Part shown: positions 39,934 through 49,099 of the stretch, one piece after another
Position numbering within the stretch: position 1 is the stretch's first letter
Layout of the letters: every line of letters begins with the position of its first letter
DNA from: Microbacterium sp. 70-16
GTDB taxonomy: Bacteria; Actinomycetota; Actinomycetes; Actinomycetales; Microbacteriaceae
NCBI RefSeq assembly: GCF_001898315.1
Contig: NZ_MKTQ01000026.1
Coordinates: 62,001 to 126,000, forward strand
DNA: 64,000 bases
Direction of reading: 5' to 3'
The notes under the pieces: generated by a model
What the model was told of the DNA's origin: nothing
Seen by the model: the letters and a program-made list of their open reading frames with translations, nothing else
Database searches by the model: none
Position numbers and translations under genes: made by a program

Positions 39934-41097
39934 TCAGCGCTTGCCGACGATCTGGCGCGAAACGATGTCGCGCATGATCTCGTTCGTGCCGCCGTAGATG
40001 CGGTGCACGCGGGCGTCGAGGTAGGCGCGGGCGATCGGGTACTCGGTGATGTAGCCGTAGCCGCCGTGCAGCTGGACGCCGATGTCGAGCACCTCGGCCT
40101 CGCGGTCGGTCGACCAGAACTTGACCTTCGCGGCCTCTTCGGCCGTGAGCTTCTGGTCCTTGTAGAGCATCATGGCGCGGTCGTTGTAGACCCACGTGAC
40201 GTCGACGGTGGTGGCCATGTCGGCGAGCTTGAAGCGCGTGTTCTGGAAGTCGGCGATGCGCTCACCGAATGCCTCGCGGCTGATGACGTAGTCGCGCGTC
40301 CAGTGGAACGCGGCCTCGCAGGCGGCGGCTGCGGCGACGCCGATCGAGAGGCGCTCGAGCGGCAGGTTCATCATGAGCTGGATGAAGCCGAGGCCTTCCT
40401 TGCCGCCGATGAGGTTCTCTTCGGGGACGAAGACGTCGGTGAACGAGAGCTCGGCGGTGTCCCATCCGTGGAAGCCCATCTTCTCGAGCTTCTTGCCGTG
40501 GTCGAAGCCCTCCATGCCGTTCTCGAGGATGAGCAGGCTGAAGGCGTCGGGCCGGTTGCCCTCGCCGGTCTTGACGAAGGTGACGACGATGTCGGCGGTC
40601 TTGCCCGACGAGATGAACGTCTTCGCGCCGTTGACGATGTAGCCGCCGTCGACCTTCTTGGCGGTCGTCTTGATGCCGCGCAGGTCCGATCCGGCGCCCG
40701 GCTCGGTCATCGCGAGCGCACCGAGGATCTCGCCGGTCGCCATGCCGGGCAGCCACTTCTCCTTCTGCGCCTGCGTGCCCATGTGGACGATGTAGGGGAC
40801 GGCGAGGTCATCCTGGATGCCGAAGGCGCCGGCCAGCGAGCCGTGCCCGGCCATGATCGTCTCTTCGAGCACGATCGCGCGGAAGCGGTAGTCCTGCAGC
40901 ATGCCGGCGCCGCCGAACTCTTCGGGAACGCTCAGACCGATGATTCCCGACTCGCCGGCCGCGAGCATCGTGGCGCGGTCGATCTCACCGTCGGCCTCCC
41001 ACTGCTTGCGCTTCTCTTCGGTCGCGTAGCGCTTAAGGAACTCCTTGACGACGTCGCGGAACGCCTCGTGGTCCTCGTCGTAGATGTCGCGCTCCAT
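39934..41097 (-). CDS. Acyl-CoA dehydrogenase, long-chain (LCAD)-like
   Basis: 387 residues, typical length. Seen: AMTEPGAGSDLRGIKTTA, the FAD/substrate signature; QLHGGYGYITEYP; and the C-terminal IYGGTNEIM, where Gly replaces the Glu used as base in medium- and short-chain enzymes. As in LCAD, the base is then expected on the earlier helix, here the Glu of ACEAAFHWTRDYV. It oxidises acyl-CoA and passes electrons to ETF. Start MERDIYDED is preceded by GGCAGGG at seven bases. Transcribed alone, divergent from the radical SAM gene. Confidence 0.94.
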   Translation of the reverse strand: MERDIYDEDHEAFRDVVKEFLKRYATEEKRKQWEADGEIDRATMLAAGESGIIGLSVPEEFGGAGMLQDYRFRAIVLEETIMAGHGSLAGAFGIQDDLAVPYIVHMGTQAQKEKWLPGMATGEILGALAMTEPGAGSDLRGIKTTAKKVDGGYIVNGAKTFISSGKTADIVVTFVKTGEGNRPDAFSLLILENGMEGFDHGKKLEKMGFHGWDTAELSFTDVFVPEENLIGGKEGLGFIQLMMNLPLERLSIGVAAAAACEAAFHWTRDYVISREAFGERIADFQNTRFKLADMATTVDVTWVYNDRAMMLYKDQKLTAEEAAKVKFWSTDREAEVLDIGVQLHGGYGYITEYPIARAYLDARVHRIYGGTNEIMRDIVSRQIVGKR

Positions 41098-41163
41098 GGT
41101 GCGGCCCTGCCTCTCGTGTCTCGTCGTCGAGTGTGAAGTGGATGGGATTGCATCCCACGAACA

Positions 41164-41190
41164 ATGATACGGCGTTTCAATCGCGGTCAA
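41164..41190 (-). promoter_or_regulatory. Candidate promoter of the LCAD-like gene
   Basis: On the minus strand TTGACC (41190-41185) and TATCAT (41169-41164) are separated by 15 bp, slightly short of the ideal spacing. The predicted leader is about 60 nt. The divergent gap (41098-41243) is locally AT-rich, as expected for two promoters. Confidence 0.45.
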
Positions 41191-41233
41191 CCGAGTTCAT
41201 TGTGCCCTTGTCACAAGTCTCGTATCTATGTTC

Positions 41234-41239
41234 TAATAT
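41234..41239 (+). promoter_or_regulatory. Candidate -10 box of the radical SAM gene
   Basis: TAATAT lies four bases before the ATG at 41244; TATGTT at 41227-41232 is an alternative. A TTGTCA at 41208-41213 may be the -35. Either -10 gives an mRNA with no or almost no leader. The perfect 11-bp dyad CTTGTCACAAG (41207-41217) overlaps the -35. Confidence 0.45.
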
Positions 41240-41243
41240 CGGA

Positions 41244-42284
41244 ATGCGATGGCAGGGTCAGACTCTCGGAGAAACGGATGCCTCCGCCCTGCCCGGCCTC
41301 GAGTCGCTCGGCGGTCTCGTGCGCAGCGTCACGACGCCCGAGTTCGCCGGCATGACCTTCCACGAGGTGCACGCGAAGTCGGCGCTCAACCACGTGCCGT
41401 CCGCCTCGGCGATGCCCTTCGACTGGACGGTCAACCCGTACCGGGGCTGTTCTCATGCATGTGGCTACTGCTTCGCGCGCAACACGCACACCTACCTCGA
41501 CCTCGACGCGGGGCGCGACTTCGACAGCCAGGTCGTCGTGAAGGTCAACGTCGCCGATGTGCTGCGGCGCGAACTCGCGCGGCCGGGCTGGGTGCACGAG
41601 CCCGTCGCACTCGGCACGAACACCGACCCGTATCAGCGCGCGGAGGGCCGCTACCGGCTCATGCCGGGCATCATCTCCGCCCTCGCCGAGTCGGGCACGC
41701 CACTGTCGATCCTCACGAAGGGCACGCTGTTGCGACGCGACCTGCCGCTGCTGGCGGATGCCGCGGCATCCGTCCCGATTTCGATCGCGATGTCGATCGC
41801 CGTGTTCGACGACGCCCTGCAAGACTCCATCGAACCGGGCACGCCGACGGCGGCCGCGCGGCTCGCGACCGTGCGCGCGGCGACCGACGCGGGCTTCCGC
41901 GTGACGGTGTTCCTGATGCCGATCCTGCCGCACCTGACCGACTCGACCGCGATGCTCGACCACGCGCTCGCGCGCATCCGTGAGGCCGGTGCGGCCCGCG
42001 TCGTGTTCGGCGCGCTGCACCTGCGTCCGGGGGCGAAGGAGTGGTTCTGGCAGTGGCTCGAGCGCGAGCATCCGGAGCTGGTGCCGGCCTACCGCGGGTT
42101 GTACCCGGGCGTCTCGGCGTACGCGCCCGTCGGGTATCGCAAGCTGCTGTCGGCACGCGTGCGCCCGCTGCTGCGCAAGCACCGGCTCGCCGGCGGGGCG
42201 GAAGAGGATGCCGAGACGCGCCCGACCCGGCCGGGTCCGGTGCGCACGACCGGGCGCCCGGCGGAGCCGGCCAGGCTGTTCTGA
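41244..42284 (+). CDS. Rv2578c-family radical SAM protein
   Basis: 346 residues from MRWQGQTLGETD. The cluster motif is CSHACGYCFAR (C-x3-C-x2-C), within NPYRGCSHACGYC, followed by LGTNTDPYQ and LTKGTLLRRDLPLL as in the Rv2578c/spore-photoproduct-lyase-like group. It would bind a [4Fe-4S] cluster and cleave S-adenosylmethionine; the substrate of this family is not known to me. The C-terminal 30 residues are Arg/Pro-rich. An upstream ATG at 41133 would overlap the divergent promoter region and is rejected. The gene contains a perfect 16-bp palindrome made of two heptamers (41756-41771). Confidence 0.92.
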   Translation: MRWQGQTLGETDASALPGLESLGGLVRSVTTPEFAGMTFHEVHAKSALNHVPSASAMPFDWTVNPYRGCSHACGYCFARNTHTYLDLDAGRDFDSQVVVKVNVADVLRRELARPGWVHEPVALGTNTDPYQRAEGRYRLMPGIISALAESGTPLSILTKGTLLRRDLPLLADAAASVPISIAMSIAVFDDALQDSIEPGTPTAAARLATVRAATDAGFRVTVFLMPILPHLTDSTAMLDHALARIREAGAARVVFGALHLRPGAKEWFWQWLEREHPELVPAYRGLYPGVSAYAPVGYRKLLSARVRPLLRKHRLAGGAEEDAETRPTRPGPVRTTGRPAEPARLF

Positions 42285-42319
42285 CCGCGGCGTTCGCGCG
42301 AGGTCACGCCGGCGCGCGC

Positions 42320-42376
42320 CGACCCGACGCAAAACGCCGCCCCGCGGCGGCGGAAGCGGCGTTTTGCGTCGGGTCG
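42320..42376. terminator. 21-bp perfect hairpin between convergent genes
   Basis: Arms at 42320-42340 and 42356-42376 pair perfectly over 21 bp (word GACGCAAAACGCCGC and its complement), loop of 15 bases. It lies 35 bp after the radical SAM stop and 14 bp after the helicase stop. No T-run follows on either strand; it may be a terminator or one of the dispersed palindromes. Confidence 0.75.
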
Positions 42377-42389
42377 AGGCTGAGGCGGG

Positions 42390-44504
42390 TCAGGCGTCGA
42401 CGTCGGCGAGCTGGCGACCGGCCAGCTCTTCGATGAGGTCGTCGCCGGGGCGCGCGTCCTCGAAGGGTGCGTCGATCTCGGCGCGCTCGAGCATCTCGGT
42501 CATGCGGCGGCGACGCTGGCGCGTGATGAGCGTCACGACCGTGCCGCTGCGACCCGCGCGGCCCGTGCGGCCCGAGCGGTGCAGGTAGGTCTTGTACTCG
42601 TCCGGGGCATCCGCCTGGATGACCAGATCGATGTCGTCGACGTGGATGCCACGCGCAGCGACATCCGTCGCGACGAGCACATTGACCCGGCCCGACGTGA
42701 GGCGCTCGAGGTTGCGCGTGCGCTTGGCCTGGTTGAGGTCACCGTGCAGGGCCACGGCGTGGATGCCCGCGTCGTCGAACTGCTCGGCGAGCATCTCGGC
42801 GTACGCGCGGGTGCGGGCGAAGACGAGCGTCTTGCCCTCGCGGTCGACGAGGCTCGTGAGGATCTCGGCCTTGTCGCGGTGGTCGATCACGAGCACGCGG
42901 TGATCGATCGTGCCGGAATCCTGATCTTCGCCGGCGACCTCGTAGACGGCCGGCTCGACGAGGAACTCGTCGACGAGCGCCGCGACCTCACGGTCGAGCG
43001 TCGCCGAGAACAGCAGCTTCTGCGCGTCGTCGGCAACGAGGCGCAGAATGCGCTGCATCGGCTCGAGGAAGCCCAGCTCGCTCATGTGGTCGGCCTCGTC
43101 GAGCACGACGATGCGGATCTCGGACAGATCGAGCTTGCCCTGGTTCTGCAGGTCTTCGATGCGGCCCGGCGTACCGATGATGATGTCGACGCCCTTCTTG
43201 AGGGCACCGACCTGACGCGCCTGGGGCACGCCGCCGTAGATCTGCGTCGTGAACAGGCCCACGCTGCGCGCGATCGGCTGGATCGTGCGGTCGATCTGCA
43301 GCGCGAGCTCGCGCGTCGGCGCGAGGATGAGGGCCTTCGGGCTGCGGCCGAACTCACGGCGCTTGCCGGCCTGGCTCCGCAGGACGGACTCGACCAGCGG
43401 CGCGCCGAAGGCGATCGTCTTGCCCGAACCGGTGCGACCGCGCGCGAGCACGTCCTTGCCCTCGAGGATCGGCGCGATCGTCGCGGCCTGGATCGGGAAC
43501 GGGGACGCCGCGCCGAGGTCGGCCAGCGTGCGGACGATGTTGTCACCGAGCCCGAGGCTTCCGAACGTCACATCGGCGACCGCTTCGGCCTGCACGGCCT
43601 GAGCCTGCAGCTTCTCGTGGACGGTGTCGGCGTGCTCTTCGTAAGCTTTGCGCTTCGCGGCATCCTTCGCGTCCTGGTGCCAGTCGGAGCGGTTGCCGCC
43701 GTAGGCGGGGCGGTCGTCACGGCGGGGACGGTCGTCGAACGAACGCGCGGGGCGGTCGTCACGGCGGGGACGGTCGTCGTACGAGCGAGCGGGACGGTCA
43801 TCGCGACGCGGGCGGTCGTCGAACGAGCGGGCGGGACGAACGTCACGACGAGGACGGTCATCGTACGAGCGCGAGGGACGGTCGTCGTACGAGCGCGCGG
43901 GACGGTCGTCGCGACGGGGACGGTCCTCACGGAAGGACGGCCGCGCATCACCGAAGGTGCGGCGGTCGTCGCGGGGCTGACGCTCGCCGCGCGGGCGGTC
44001 ATCGTACGAGCGTGCGGGGCGGTCGCCGCTGCGCGCCGGACGGTCATCACGGTACGACGGACGGTCGTCGCGACGGGGGCGGGCGTCGTACGAGCGGCCC
44101 CGGTCGTCGGACGAGCGAGCGGGGCGGTCGCCGCTGCGGGACGGACGGTCGTCGCGGTACGAGGGGCGGTCATCGCGACGCGGGCGGTCGTCGTACGACC
44201 GGGCGGGACGGTCGTCACGATACGACGGACGGTCGTCGCGACGCGGGCGGTCGTCGCGCGCATGCGTGCGGATGCCCCGGGCCTCGTCGCGTCCGGCACG
44301 CTCCTGCGCACCCCAGCGCTGCTTCTTGGCGGGGGCATCCTCGGCTTCGGGTCGGTATCCGCGGTGGCCGGGGCTCTTGCTGCCGGGCTTGCCGGCGGAG
44401 GACTGACCGGGGCGACGCTTCGCGTCCTGATAGTTCGTCTTCGAGCCGTAGCGGGGCTCGAAGTTCTGAGCGCGGCCGCCGGCCGGCTTCTTGTTCTTGG
44501 GCAT
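42390..44504 (-). CDS. DEAD-box RNA helicase with long RDDRP-repeat N-terminal extension
   Basis: 704 residues; AAGGA precedes the ATG at 44504. Residues about 75-275 are an imperfect tandem repeat of RDDRPARSYDDRP-type units, highly charged and surely disordered. The helicase core (about 305-700) has GRTGSGKTIAFGAP (I), APTRELALQ (Ia), VLDEADHMSELGF (II), FSATLDREV (III), ATDVAARGIHVDD (V) and HRSGRTGRAGRSG (VI). RNA remodelling, probably ribosome assembly or cold adaptation by analogy with DeaD/CsdA-type enzymes. Most DEAD-box proteins carry their Arg-rich tail at the C-terminus; here it leads. Confidence 0.93.
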   Translation of the reverse strand: MPKNKKPAGGRAQNFEPRYGSKTNYQDAKRRPGQSSAGKPGSKSPGHRGYRPEAEDAPAKKQRWGAQERAGRDEARGIRTHARDDRPRRDDRPSYRDDRPARSYDDRPRRDDRPSYRDDRPSRSGDRPARSSDDRGRSYDARPRRDDRPSYRDDRPARSGDRPARSYDDRPRGERQPRDDRRTFGDARPSFREDRPRRDDRPARSYDDRPSRSYDDRPRRDVRPARSFDDRPRRDDRPARSYDDRPRRDDRPARSFDDRPRRDDRPAYGGNRSDWHQDAKDAAKRKAYEEHADTVHEKLQAQAVQAEAVADVTFGSLGLGDNIVRTLADLGAASPFPIQAATIAPILEGKDVLARGRTGSGKTIAFGAPLVESVLRSQAGKRREFGRSPKALILAPTRELALQIDRTIQPIARSVGLFTTQIYGGVPQARQVGALKKGVDIIIGTPGRIEDLQNQGKLDLSEIRIVVLDEADHMSELGFLEPMQRILRLVADDAQKLLFSATLDREVAALVDEFLVEPAVYEVAGEDQDSGTIDHRVLVIDHRDKAEILTSLVDREGKTLVFARTRAYAEMLAEQFDDAGIHAVALHGDLNQAKRTRNLERLTSGRVNVLVATDVAARGIHVDDIDLVIQADAPDEYKTYLHRSGRTGRAGRSGTVVTLITRQRRRRMTEMLERAEIDAPFEDARPGDDLIEELAGRQLADVDA

Positions 44505-44601
44505 GGGAGATCCTTCTGGGTTGTCTCGAACGAGAACAGCGCCCGCCGGCGCGATCGCGCGGCGAGCAACCCGGACATCCGTCGGCCGGGGGCCATTCAC
44601 A

Positions 44602-44637
44602 GTGATGGTTCATGCGTGCCGAACGGCACTCACCATC
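44602..44637. other. Stem-loop in the helicase 5' region
   Basis: Inner palindrome GTGCCG-AA-CGGCAC (44616-44629) is enclosed by GATGGT (44604-44609) and ACCATC (44632-44637). It lies about 100 bp upstream of the DEAD-box helicase start, in the 350-bp gap 44505-44854, where no gene is visible. It could be a structured leader or an operator. Confidence 0.4.
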
Positions 44638-44854
44638 GGCCCCTTGGACTCACAAACCCACCCGCGCACAGCGCAGTGTCCAGAGCCGACCGCACAACTC
44701 TACCGGGTGACCCTGGGAGACCGCCCGGCCGCGACCCGCGCGCGACTGCGCCGGCTGTTGCCGAGTGCGCCGCCTGGTGCGGGACAAGAGGGGGCGCGCT
44801 CGGCCTGAACGGGCGCATTCGGTGCGCACCCGCCGCACTCCCCGCGCGCGGGCC

Positions 44855-47800
44855 TCAGTCCTCGTGCGCTTCGCGCAGCGCGCGGCGCGGGTGCAGGTCG
44901 GACGTGTCCACCGGCGTGAGGTCGACCGCGCCGCTACCGACCGCGTCACCACCCGCCGCGCCGCCGCCACCGACCGCGCCACCACCCGCCGCAGCACCAG
45001 CACGCCGCGCCACGCGGCGCTCGCGCGCTCCCTCGACGAGGTTGTACAGCGTCGGCAGCACGAGCAGAGTCAGCACCGTCGACGAGATGAGGCCGCCTAT
45101 CACGACGATCGCGAGCGGCTGGGAGATGAAGCCGCCGTGGCCCGTAATGCCGAGCGCCATCGGCGTCAGTGCGAAGATCGTCGCGAGCGCCGTCATGAGA
45201 ATGGGGCGCAGACGCCGCGAACCACCGGCGATCGTCGCGTCATGCGCCGACAGCCCCTTCTCGCGGTACTGATTGACGAGGTCGACGAGCACGATCGCGT
45301 TCGTGACGACGATGCCGATCAGCATCAGCACACCGATGAGGGATGCCACACCCAGCGGCACGCCCGTCGCGATCTGCAGCAGGATCGCGCCCGTCGCCGC
45401 GAACGGCACCGAGATCAGCAGCAGCAGCGGCTGGCGCAGCGACCGGAACGTCGCGACCATCACGATGTAGACGATCAGGATCGCCGCGAGCATCGCGAGA
45501 CCGAGCTGCCCGAAGGCATCCTGCTGCTGCGTCAGCACGCCGCCGATCTCGGCGTTCGCGCCCGTCGGCAGGTCGAGGTCCGCGAGTGCCGTGGTGACGG
45601 TCGCGGATGCCGTGTTGAGGTCATCGGTCGAGGGCGTCACCGTGACAGTCGCCGTGCGCTGACCGCGCTGCGTCGTGATCGAGGTCGGGCCCTGACTCTC
45701 TTCGACCGTCGCGACCTGATCGAGCGCGAGGGGCCCGGCCGCCGTCGGGATCTGCAGGGCCTTCAGTTCGTCGATCGTGTCGGGCACCGACTCGGCCTGC
45801 AGGTACACGGCGACGCCGGTGCCGTCGAGCTCGACGGTGCTCACCTGACGCGGCTGCATCGTGTTCGCGACGAGCGCGCCGACGGTGACTTCCGAGAGTC
45901 CGAGCGAGGCGTCCTTGTCGCGGTCGACCGTCACCGCGACGTACGGCAGGGATGCCGCGAGGTTCGACGTCACCTGACCGATGTCGGCCTGCCCGTCGAG
46001 CGCCGACACGACCTCGTCGGTCGCGGCCTGCAGCGTGGAGGCGTCGGGGGCGGTGACGTCGACCTCGATGTCACTGCCGCCGAACCCGCCCTGGCCGGCC
46101 GACACCGTGATCGTGCCGACGTCCGTGAGCCCGGAGACGGCATCCTGCACGTCGGCCCGCACCTGCTCCTGACCGGCCGACGGATCGGTCGTGATCGAGT
46201 AGGTGATCCCGGCGGACCCGCCCGCGAACGCGTCGCGGATCGCCGACCCGCTCGACCCGATCGAGGTCTGCACCGTCGTGATCCCGTCGACGCCGAGCAG
46301 GGCCGCCTCGACCGTCTGCGCAGCGGCGTCCTCGGCATCCAGCGAGGCGGCGGCACCGAGCTCTTGCGTGACGGTGAACGTGTTCTGCCCGCTGTCACCC
46401 AGGAAGTTCGTCTTCATCAGGGGTGCTGCGGCGATCGTCCCGCCGAGCACGAGCACGGCGATCAGCAGCGTCACCCACGAGTTGCGCAGCGTCCAGCGCA
46501 GAATCGGCAGGTAACCCTTCTGTAGGCGAGACGGCGGGGCATCCTCGTGCTCAGGATCGATGGGGTTGCCGTCTGCGCCCAGCAGCGGCTTGCCGGGCTT
46601 CAGGAACCAGTACGCCAGCACCGGCACGATCGTCAGCGCGACGAACAGCGAAGCCGCCATCGCGATCGTGACCGTCAGCGCGAACGGCCGGAACAGCTCG
46701 CCGGTCATGTCACCGACGAAGGCGATCGGCAGGAACACCGCGACGGTCGTGATGGTGGATGCCGTGATCGCCGCCGCCACTTCGCGCACGGCCAGCAGGA
46801 TCGAGGTCTTCTTGTCAGCATCGCCGACGTAGTGCCGCTTGATGTTCTCGATCACGACGATCGAGTCGTCGACGACGCGTCCGATCGCGATCGTCAGCGC
46901 GCCGAGCGTGAGGATGTTCAGCGAATAGCCGAACGCCTGGATGCCCACGAACGTGATCAGCACGCTCGTCGGGATCGAGATCGCCGCGACGAACGTCGAG
47001 CGCACCGACAGCAGGAACAGGAAGATCACGAGCACCGCGAAGACGAGGCCGAGCAGGCCCTCCTGCGCGAGCGCCTCGATCGACTGCTCGATGAACGGCG
47101 CCTGGTCGAAGACGACCGTGAACTCGGCGCTCGCGCCGATGGCATCCTGCAGCTGCGGCAGCAGGTCGGTGATGGCGCGCGAGACGTCGACCGTGTTGGC
47201 GGCGGGCAGCTTCGTGATCGAGATCGTCAGGGCCGGCTCGCCGTTGACGCGCGAGATCGAGGTCACCGGGTCTTGGCCGAGCGCGACCGTCGCGACGTCG
47301 CCGATCGTGACCTGTCCGGCGGCGAGCTGCGTGGCATCCGTCGGCACGAGCGGCAGCGCCGCGAGCTCGTCGACGCTCGTGAGCTTCGTGCCGGTCTGCA
47401 CCGTCAGGGTCTGGTCGCCCTCGGTGACCGACCCGCCGGGGAACAGCACGCCGTTCTGGTCGAGCGCGTCAGTGATGGCGCTCTGCGCAAAGCCTGCGGC
47501 CGCGAGCTTCGCGGGGTCGGGGGTGATCGTGACGCGCTCACCCTGACCGCCGACGATCGCGGCGGCGGCGACACCGTCGACATCCTCGATCTCGGGGACG
47601 ACGCTCGCCTCGAGCTGCGCCTGGATCGTCGCGGCGTCGTCGTAGCCCGTCACGGCGAGGGCGATGACAGGGAGGTCGTCGATCGAGAACGACACGACGT
47701 TCGGCTCGACGCTGTCGGGCAGGGTGGATTTGATGCGGTTTATCGACTGCAGGATCTTCTGCTCGGCCGTCGCGAGGTCGGTGCCGTACGTGAAGGATGC

Positions 47801-48079
47801 CTGGATGATCGACGCGTTAGTCGTCGAGGTCGCCGTCGTCGACTCGAGCCCCGGGATCCCCTGGATCGCCGTCTCGATCGGCGTCGACACGTCGTTGTTC
47901 ACAACGTCGGGCGAGGCGCCCGGGTAGGTCGTGACGATCGACAGCTGCGGGAACTCGATCGAGGGGATGAGCTCCTGCTTGAGGCTCGTGAGCGCGATGC
48001 CGCCGAAGACGGCGGCGACGATCGTGATGAGGGCGATCAGGGCGCGGTTGCGCAGACTCAGGACGGCGAGGTTCGACAC
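44855..48079 (-). CDS. RND-family efflux permease (AcrB/MdtB-like)
   Basis: 1074 residues from a GTG (VSNLAVLSLRNRALI), AAAGG seven bases upstream. RND layout: helix 1, large outer loop, helices 2-6, second outer loop and the last helices. The proton-relay Asp pair is in GRVVDDSIVVIENIKRH, where AcrB has its Asp407/408; AIDYGP-type MmpL signatures are absent. Substrates are unknown; multidrug or lipid export is typical. No membrane-fusion partner gene is adjacent. The last 45 residues are Gly/Ala-rich. A longer upstream reading crosses the operator-like palindrome and is rejected. Confidence 0.93.
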   Translation of the reverse strand: MSNLAVLSLRNRALIALITIVAAVFGGIALTSLKQELIPSIEFPQLSIVTTYPGASPDVVNNDVSTPIETAIQGIPGLESTTATSTTNASIIQASFTYGTDLATAEQKILQSINRIKSTLPDSVEPNVVSFSIDDLPVIALAVTGYDDAATIQAQLEASVVPEIEDVDGVAAAAIVGGQGERVTITPDPAKLAAAGFAQSAITDALDQNGVLFPGGSVTEGDQTLTVQTGTKLTSVDELAALPLVPTDATQLAAGQVTIGDVATVALGQDPVTSISRVNGEPALTISITKLPAANTVDVSRAITDLLPQLQDAIGASAEFTVVFDQAPFIEQSIEALAQEGLLGLVFAVLVIFLFLLSVRSTFVAAISIPTSVLITFVGIQAFGYSLNILTLGALTIAIGRVVDDSIVVIENIKRHYVGDADKKTSILLAVREVAAAITASTITTVAVFLPIAFVGDMTGELFRPFALTVTIAMAASLFVALTIVPVLAYWFLKPGKPLLGADGNPIDPEHEDAPPSRLQKGYLPILRWTLRNSWVTLLIAVLVLGGTIAAAPLMKTNFLGDSGQNTFTVTQELGAAASLDAEDAAAQTVEAALLGVDGITTVQTSIGSSGSAIRDAFAGGSAGITYSITTDPSAGQEQVRADVQDAVSGLTDVGTITVSAGQGGFGGSDIEVDVTAPDASTLQAATDEVVSALDGQADIGQVTSNLAASLPYVAVTVDRDKDASLGLSEVTVGALVANTMQPRQVSTVELDGTGVAVYLQAESVPDTIDELKALQIPTAAGPLALDQVATVEESQGPTSITTQRGQRTATVTVTPSTDDLNTASATVTTALADLDLPTGANAEIGGVLTQQQDAFGQLGLAMLAAILIVYIVMVATFRSLRQPLLLLISVPFAATGAILLQIATGVPLGVASLIGVLMLIGIVVTNAIVLVDLVNQYREKGLSAHDATIAGGSRRLRPILMTALATIFALTPMALGITGHGGFISQPLAIVVIGGLISSTVLTLLVLPTLYNLVEGARERRVARRAGAAAGGGAVGGGGAAGGDAVGSGAVDLTPVDTSDLHPRRALREAHED

Positions 48080-48131
48080 GGAGGGCCTTTGCTGTGGGGG
48101 TCCGCGCGAGCGCGGGTGCTGTGCGAGGTCC

Positions 48132-48147
48132 GATACACGCGTGTATC
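48132..48147. promoter_or_regulatory. Perfect 16-bp palindrome upstream of the RND gene
   Basis: GATACACGCGTGTATC is self-complementary over all 16 bases. It lies 53 bp before the GTG at 48079, in promoter position. The form fits a TetR-family operator; no regulator gene is adjacent, so control would be in trans. Confidence 0.6.
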
Positions 48148-48216
48148 CAGGCCATTCTGCCACGGTGGCCGTGCCGCCCCGACAGGGGGTTATCCCGGCA
48201 TTTCCCTGCGGGGAAC

Positions 48217-48303
48217 CCGGGTGTCCAGCGCGGGTGAGCCCGGTGCCCAGCGCGGGGTGCGCACCCCGTTCAGCCCGCTGTTCGGCCCGGTGTTCAGCGC
48301 GGG
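48217..48303. repeat. Short GC-rich direct repeats at the crcB 3' end
   Basis: Three imperfect copies of CCGGTGYCCAGCGCGGG-like units near 48218, 48239 and 48286; the last overlaps the stop of the downstream crcB. Nothing else is seen in the gap 48080-48293 apart from the operator-like palindrome. Confidence 0.5.
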
Positions 48304-48671
48304 AACAGCCCGCCGATCATCAGCCCGAGCGCCGCCGCGACGACGCACACGACGAGGGTTCCGAGCAGATTGAGCCAGGCCCAATCGCGCCGGCCGCGCT
48401 GCGCGAGCAGCACCGTCTCGGCCGAGACGGTGCTGAAGGTCGTGAACCCGCCGAGCACACCGACGCCGATGATCGACACCCACGTCGGCGCGATCGCCAT
48501 GCCGAGCCCCGTGAGCAGTCCCAGCAGGAACGATCCGGTGATGTTGACGATGAGGATGCCGAGGGGGAAGACCCCCGTGCGCCCCCGCATGATGACGCCG
48601 TCCAGCACATACCGCCCGCCCGCGCCGAGTCCGCCACCGACGATCAGCAGCGCCCAGTCGAGCCCGCTCAT
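48294..48671 (-). CDS. crcB: Fluoride channel subunit CrcB/Fluc (second of a pair)
   Basis: 125 residues, four helices. It carries the Fluc signature GGFTTFSTVSAET and the NITGSF motif of the pore Asn. ATG overlaps the stop of the first crcB by 4 bp. Two different adjacent crcB genes usually encode a heterodimeric fluoride exporter channel in Gram-positive bacteria, with the partners inserted antiparallel. Confers fluoride tolerance. Confidence 0.95.
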   Translation of the reverse strand: MSGLDWALLIVGGGLGAGGRYVLDGVIMRGRTGVFPLGILIVNITGSFLLGLLTGLGMAIAPTWVSIIGVGVLGGFTTFSTVSAETVLLAQRGRRDWAWLNLLGTLVVCVVAAALGLMIGGLFPR

Positions 48672-49099
48672 TCGGCATCCTCCGCTCGTTCGATCTCGCC
48701 GGGGCGATCGACGATGCGTCGCCCCAGGCCGAGTCCGACGGCGGCGGCGAGCGCTCCACCGAACAGCGAGAGGGCGATCAAGGTCAGGCCGACCAGCGGC
48801 GATGCGGTCGAGACGGTCACGGACTGCACGGCGAAGGCGCTGTAGGTCGTGAAGCCGCCCATCATCCCCGTGCCGAGGAACAGGCGAGCCCGCGGATGCC
48901 TGTCATCCAGCCAGCCGATCACGACGCCGAGCAGCAACGATCCGAGCAGGTTGATCCCCAGTGTCACCGCGGGGATCACAAGCGGGTGGCTCTGGCCGGT
49001 CAGCGGAACCGTGAGCAGCGCGCGCGCCGCGACGCCCGCCGCACCGCCCGCCATCACGAGCAGCAGCGCGGCCGGAGAGAACCAGCGAGGCGCCGTCAT
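48668..49099 (-). CDS. crcB: Fluoride channel subunit CrcB/Fluc (first of a pair)
   Basis: 143 residues, four helices, signature GGFTTYSAFAVQ and pore-region LGINLLGS; an acidic C-terminal tail follows. It is the first gene of the pair. On the coding strand TACGGT (49111-49106), six G residues and the ATG follow in order, so the transcript is either leaderless or uses the G-run as a very close ribosome-binding site. No fluoride riboswitch fits between -10 and start. Confidence 0.95.
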   Translation of the reverse strand: MTAPRWFSPAALLLVMAGGAAGVAARALLTVPLTGQSHPLVIPAVTLGINLLGSLLLGVVIGWLDDRHPRARLFLGTGMMGGFTTYSAFAVQSVTVSTASPLVGLTLIALSLFGGALAAAVGLGLGRRIVDRPGEIERAEDAE

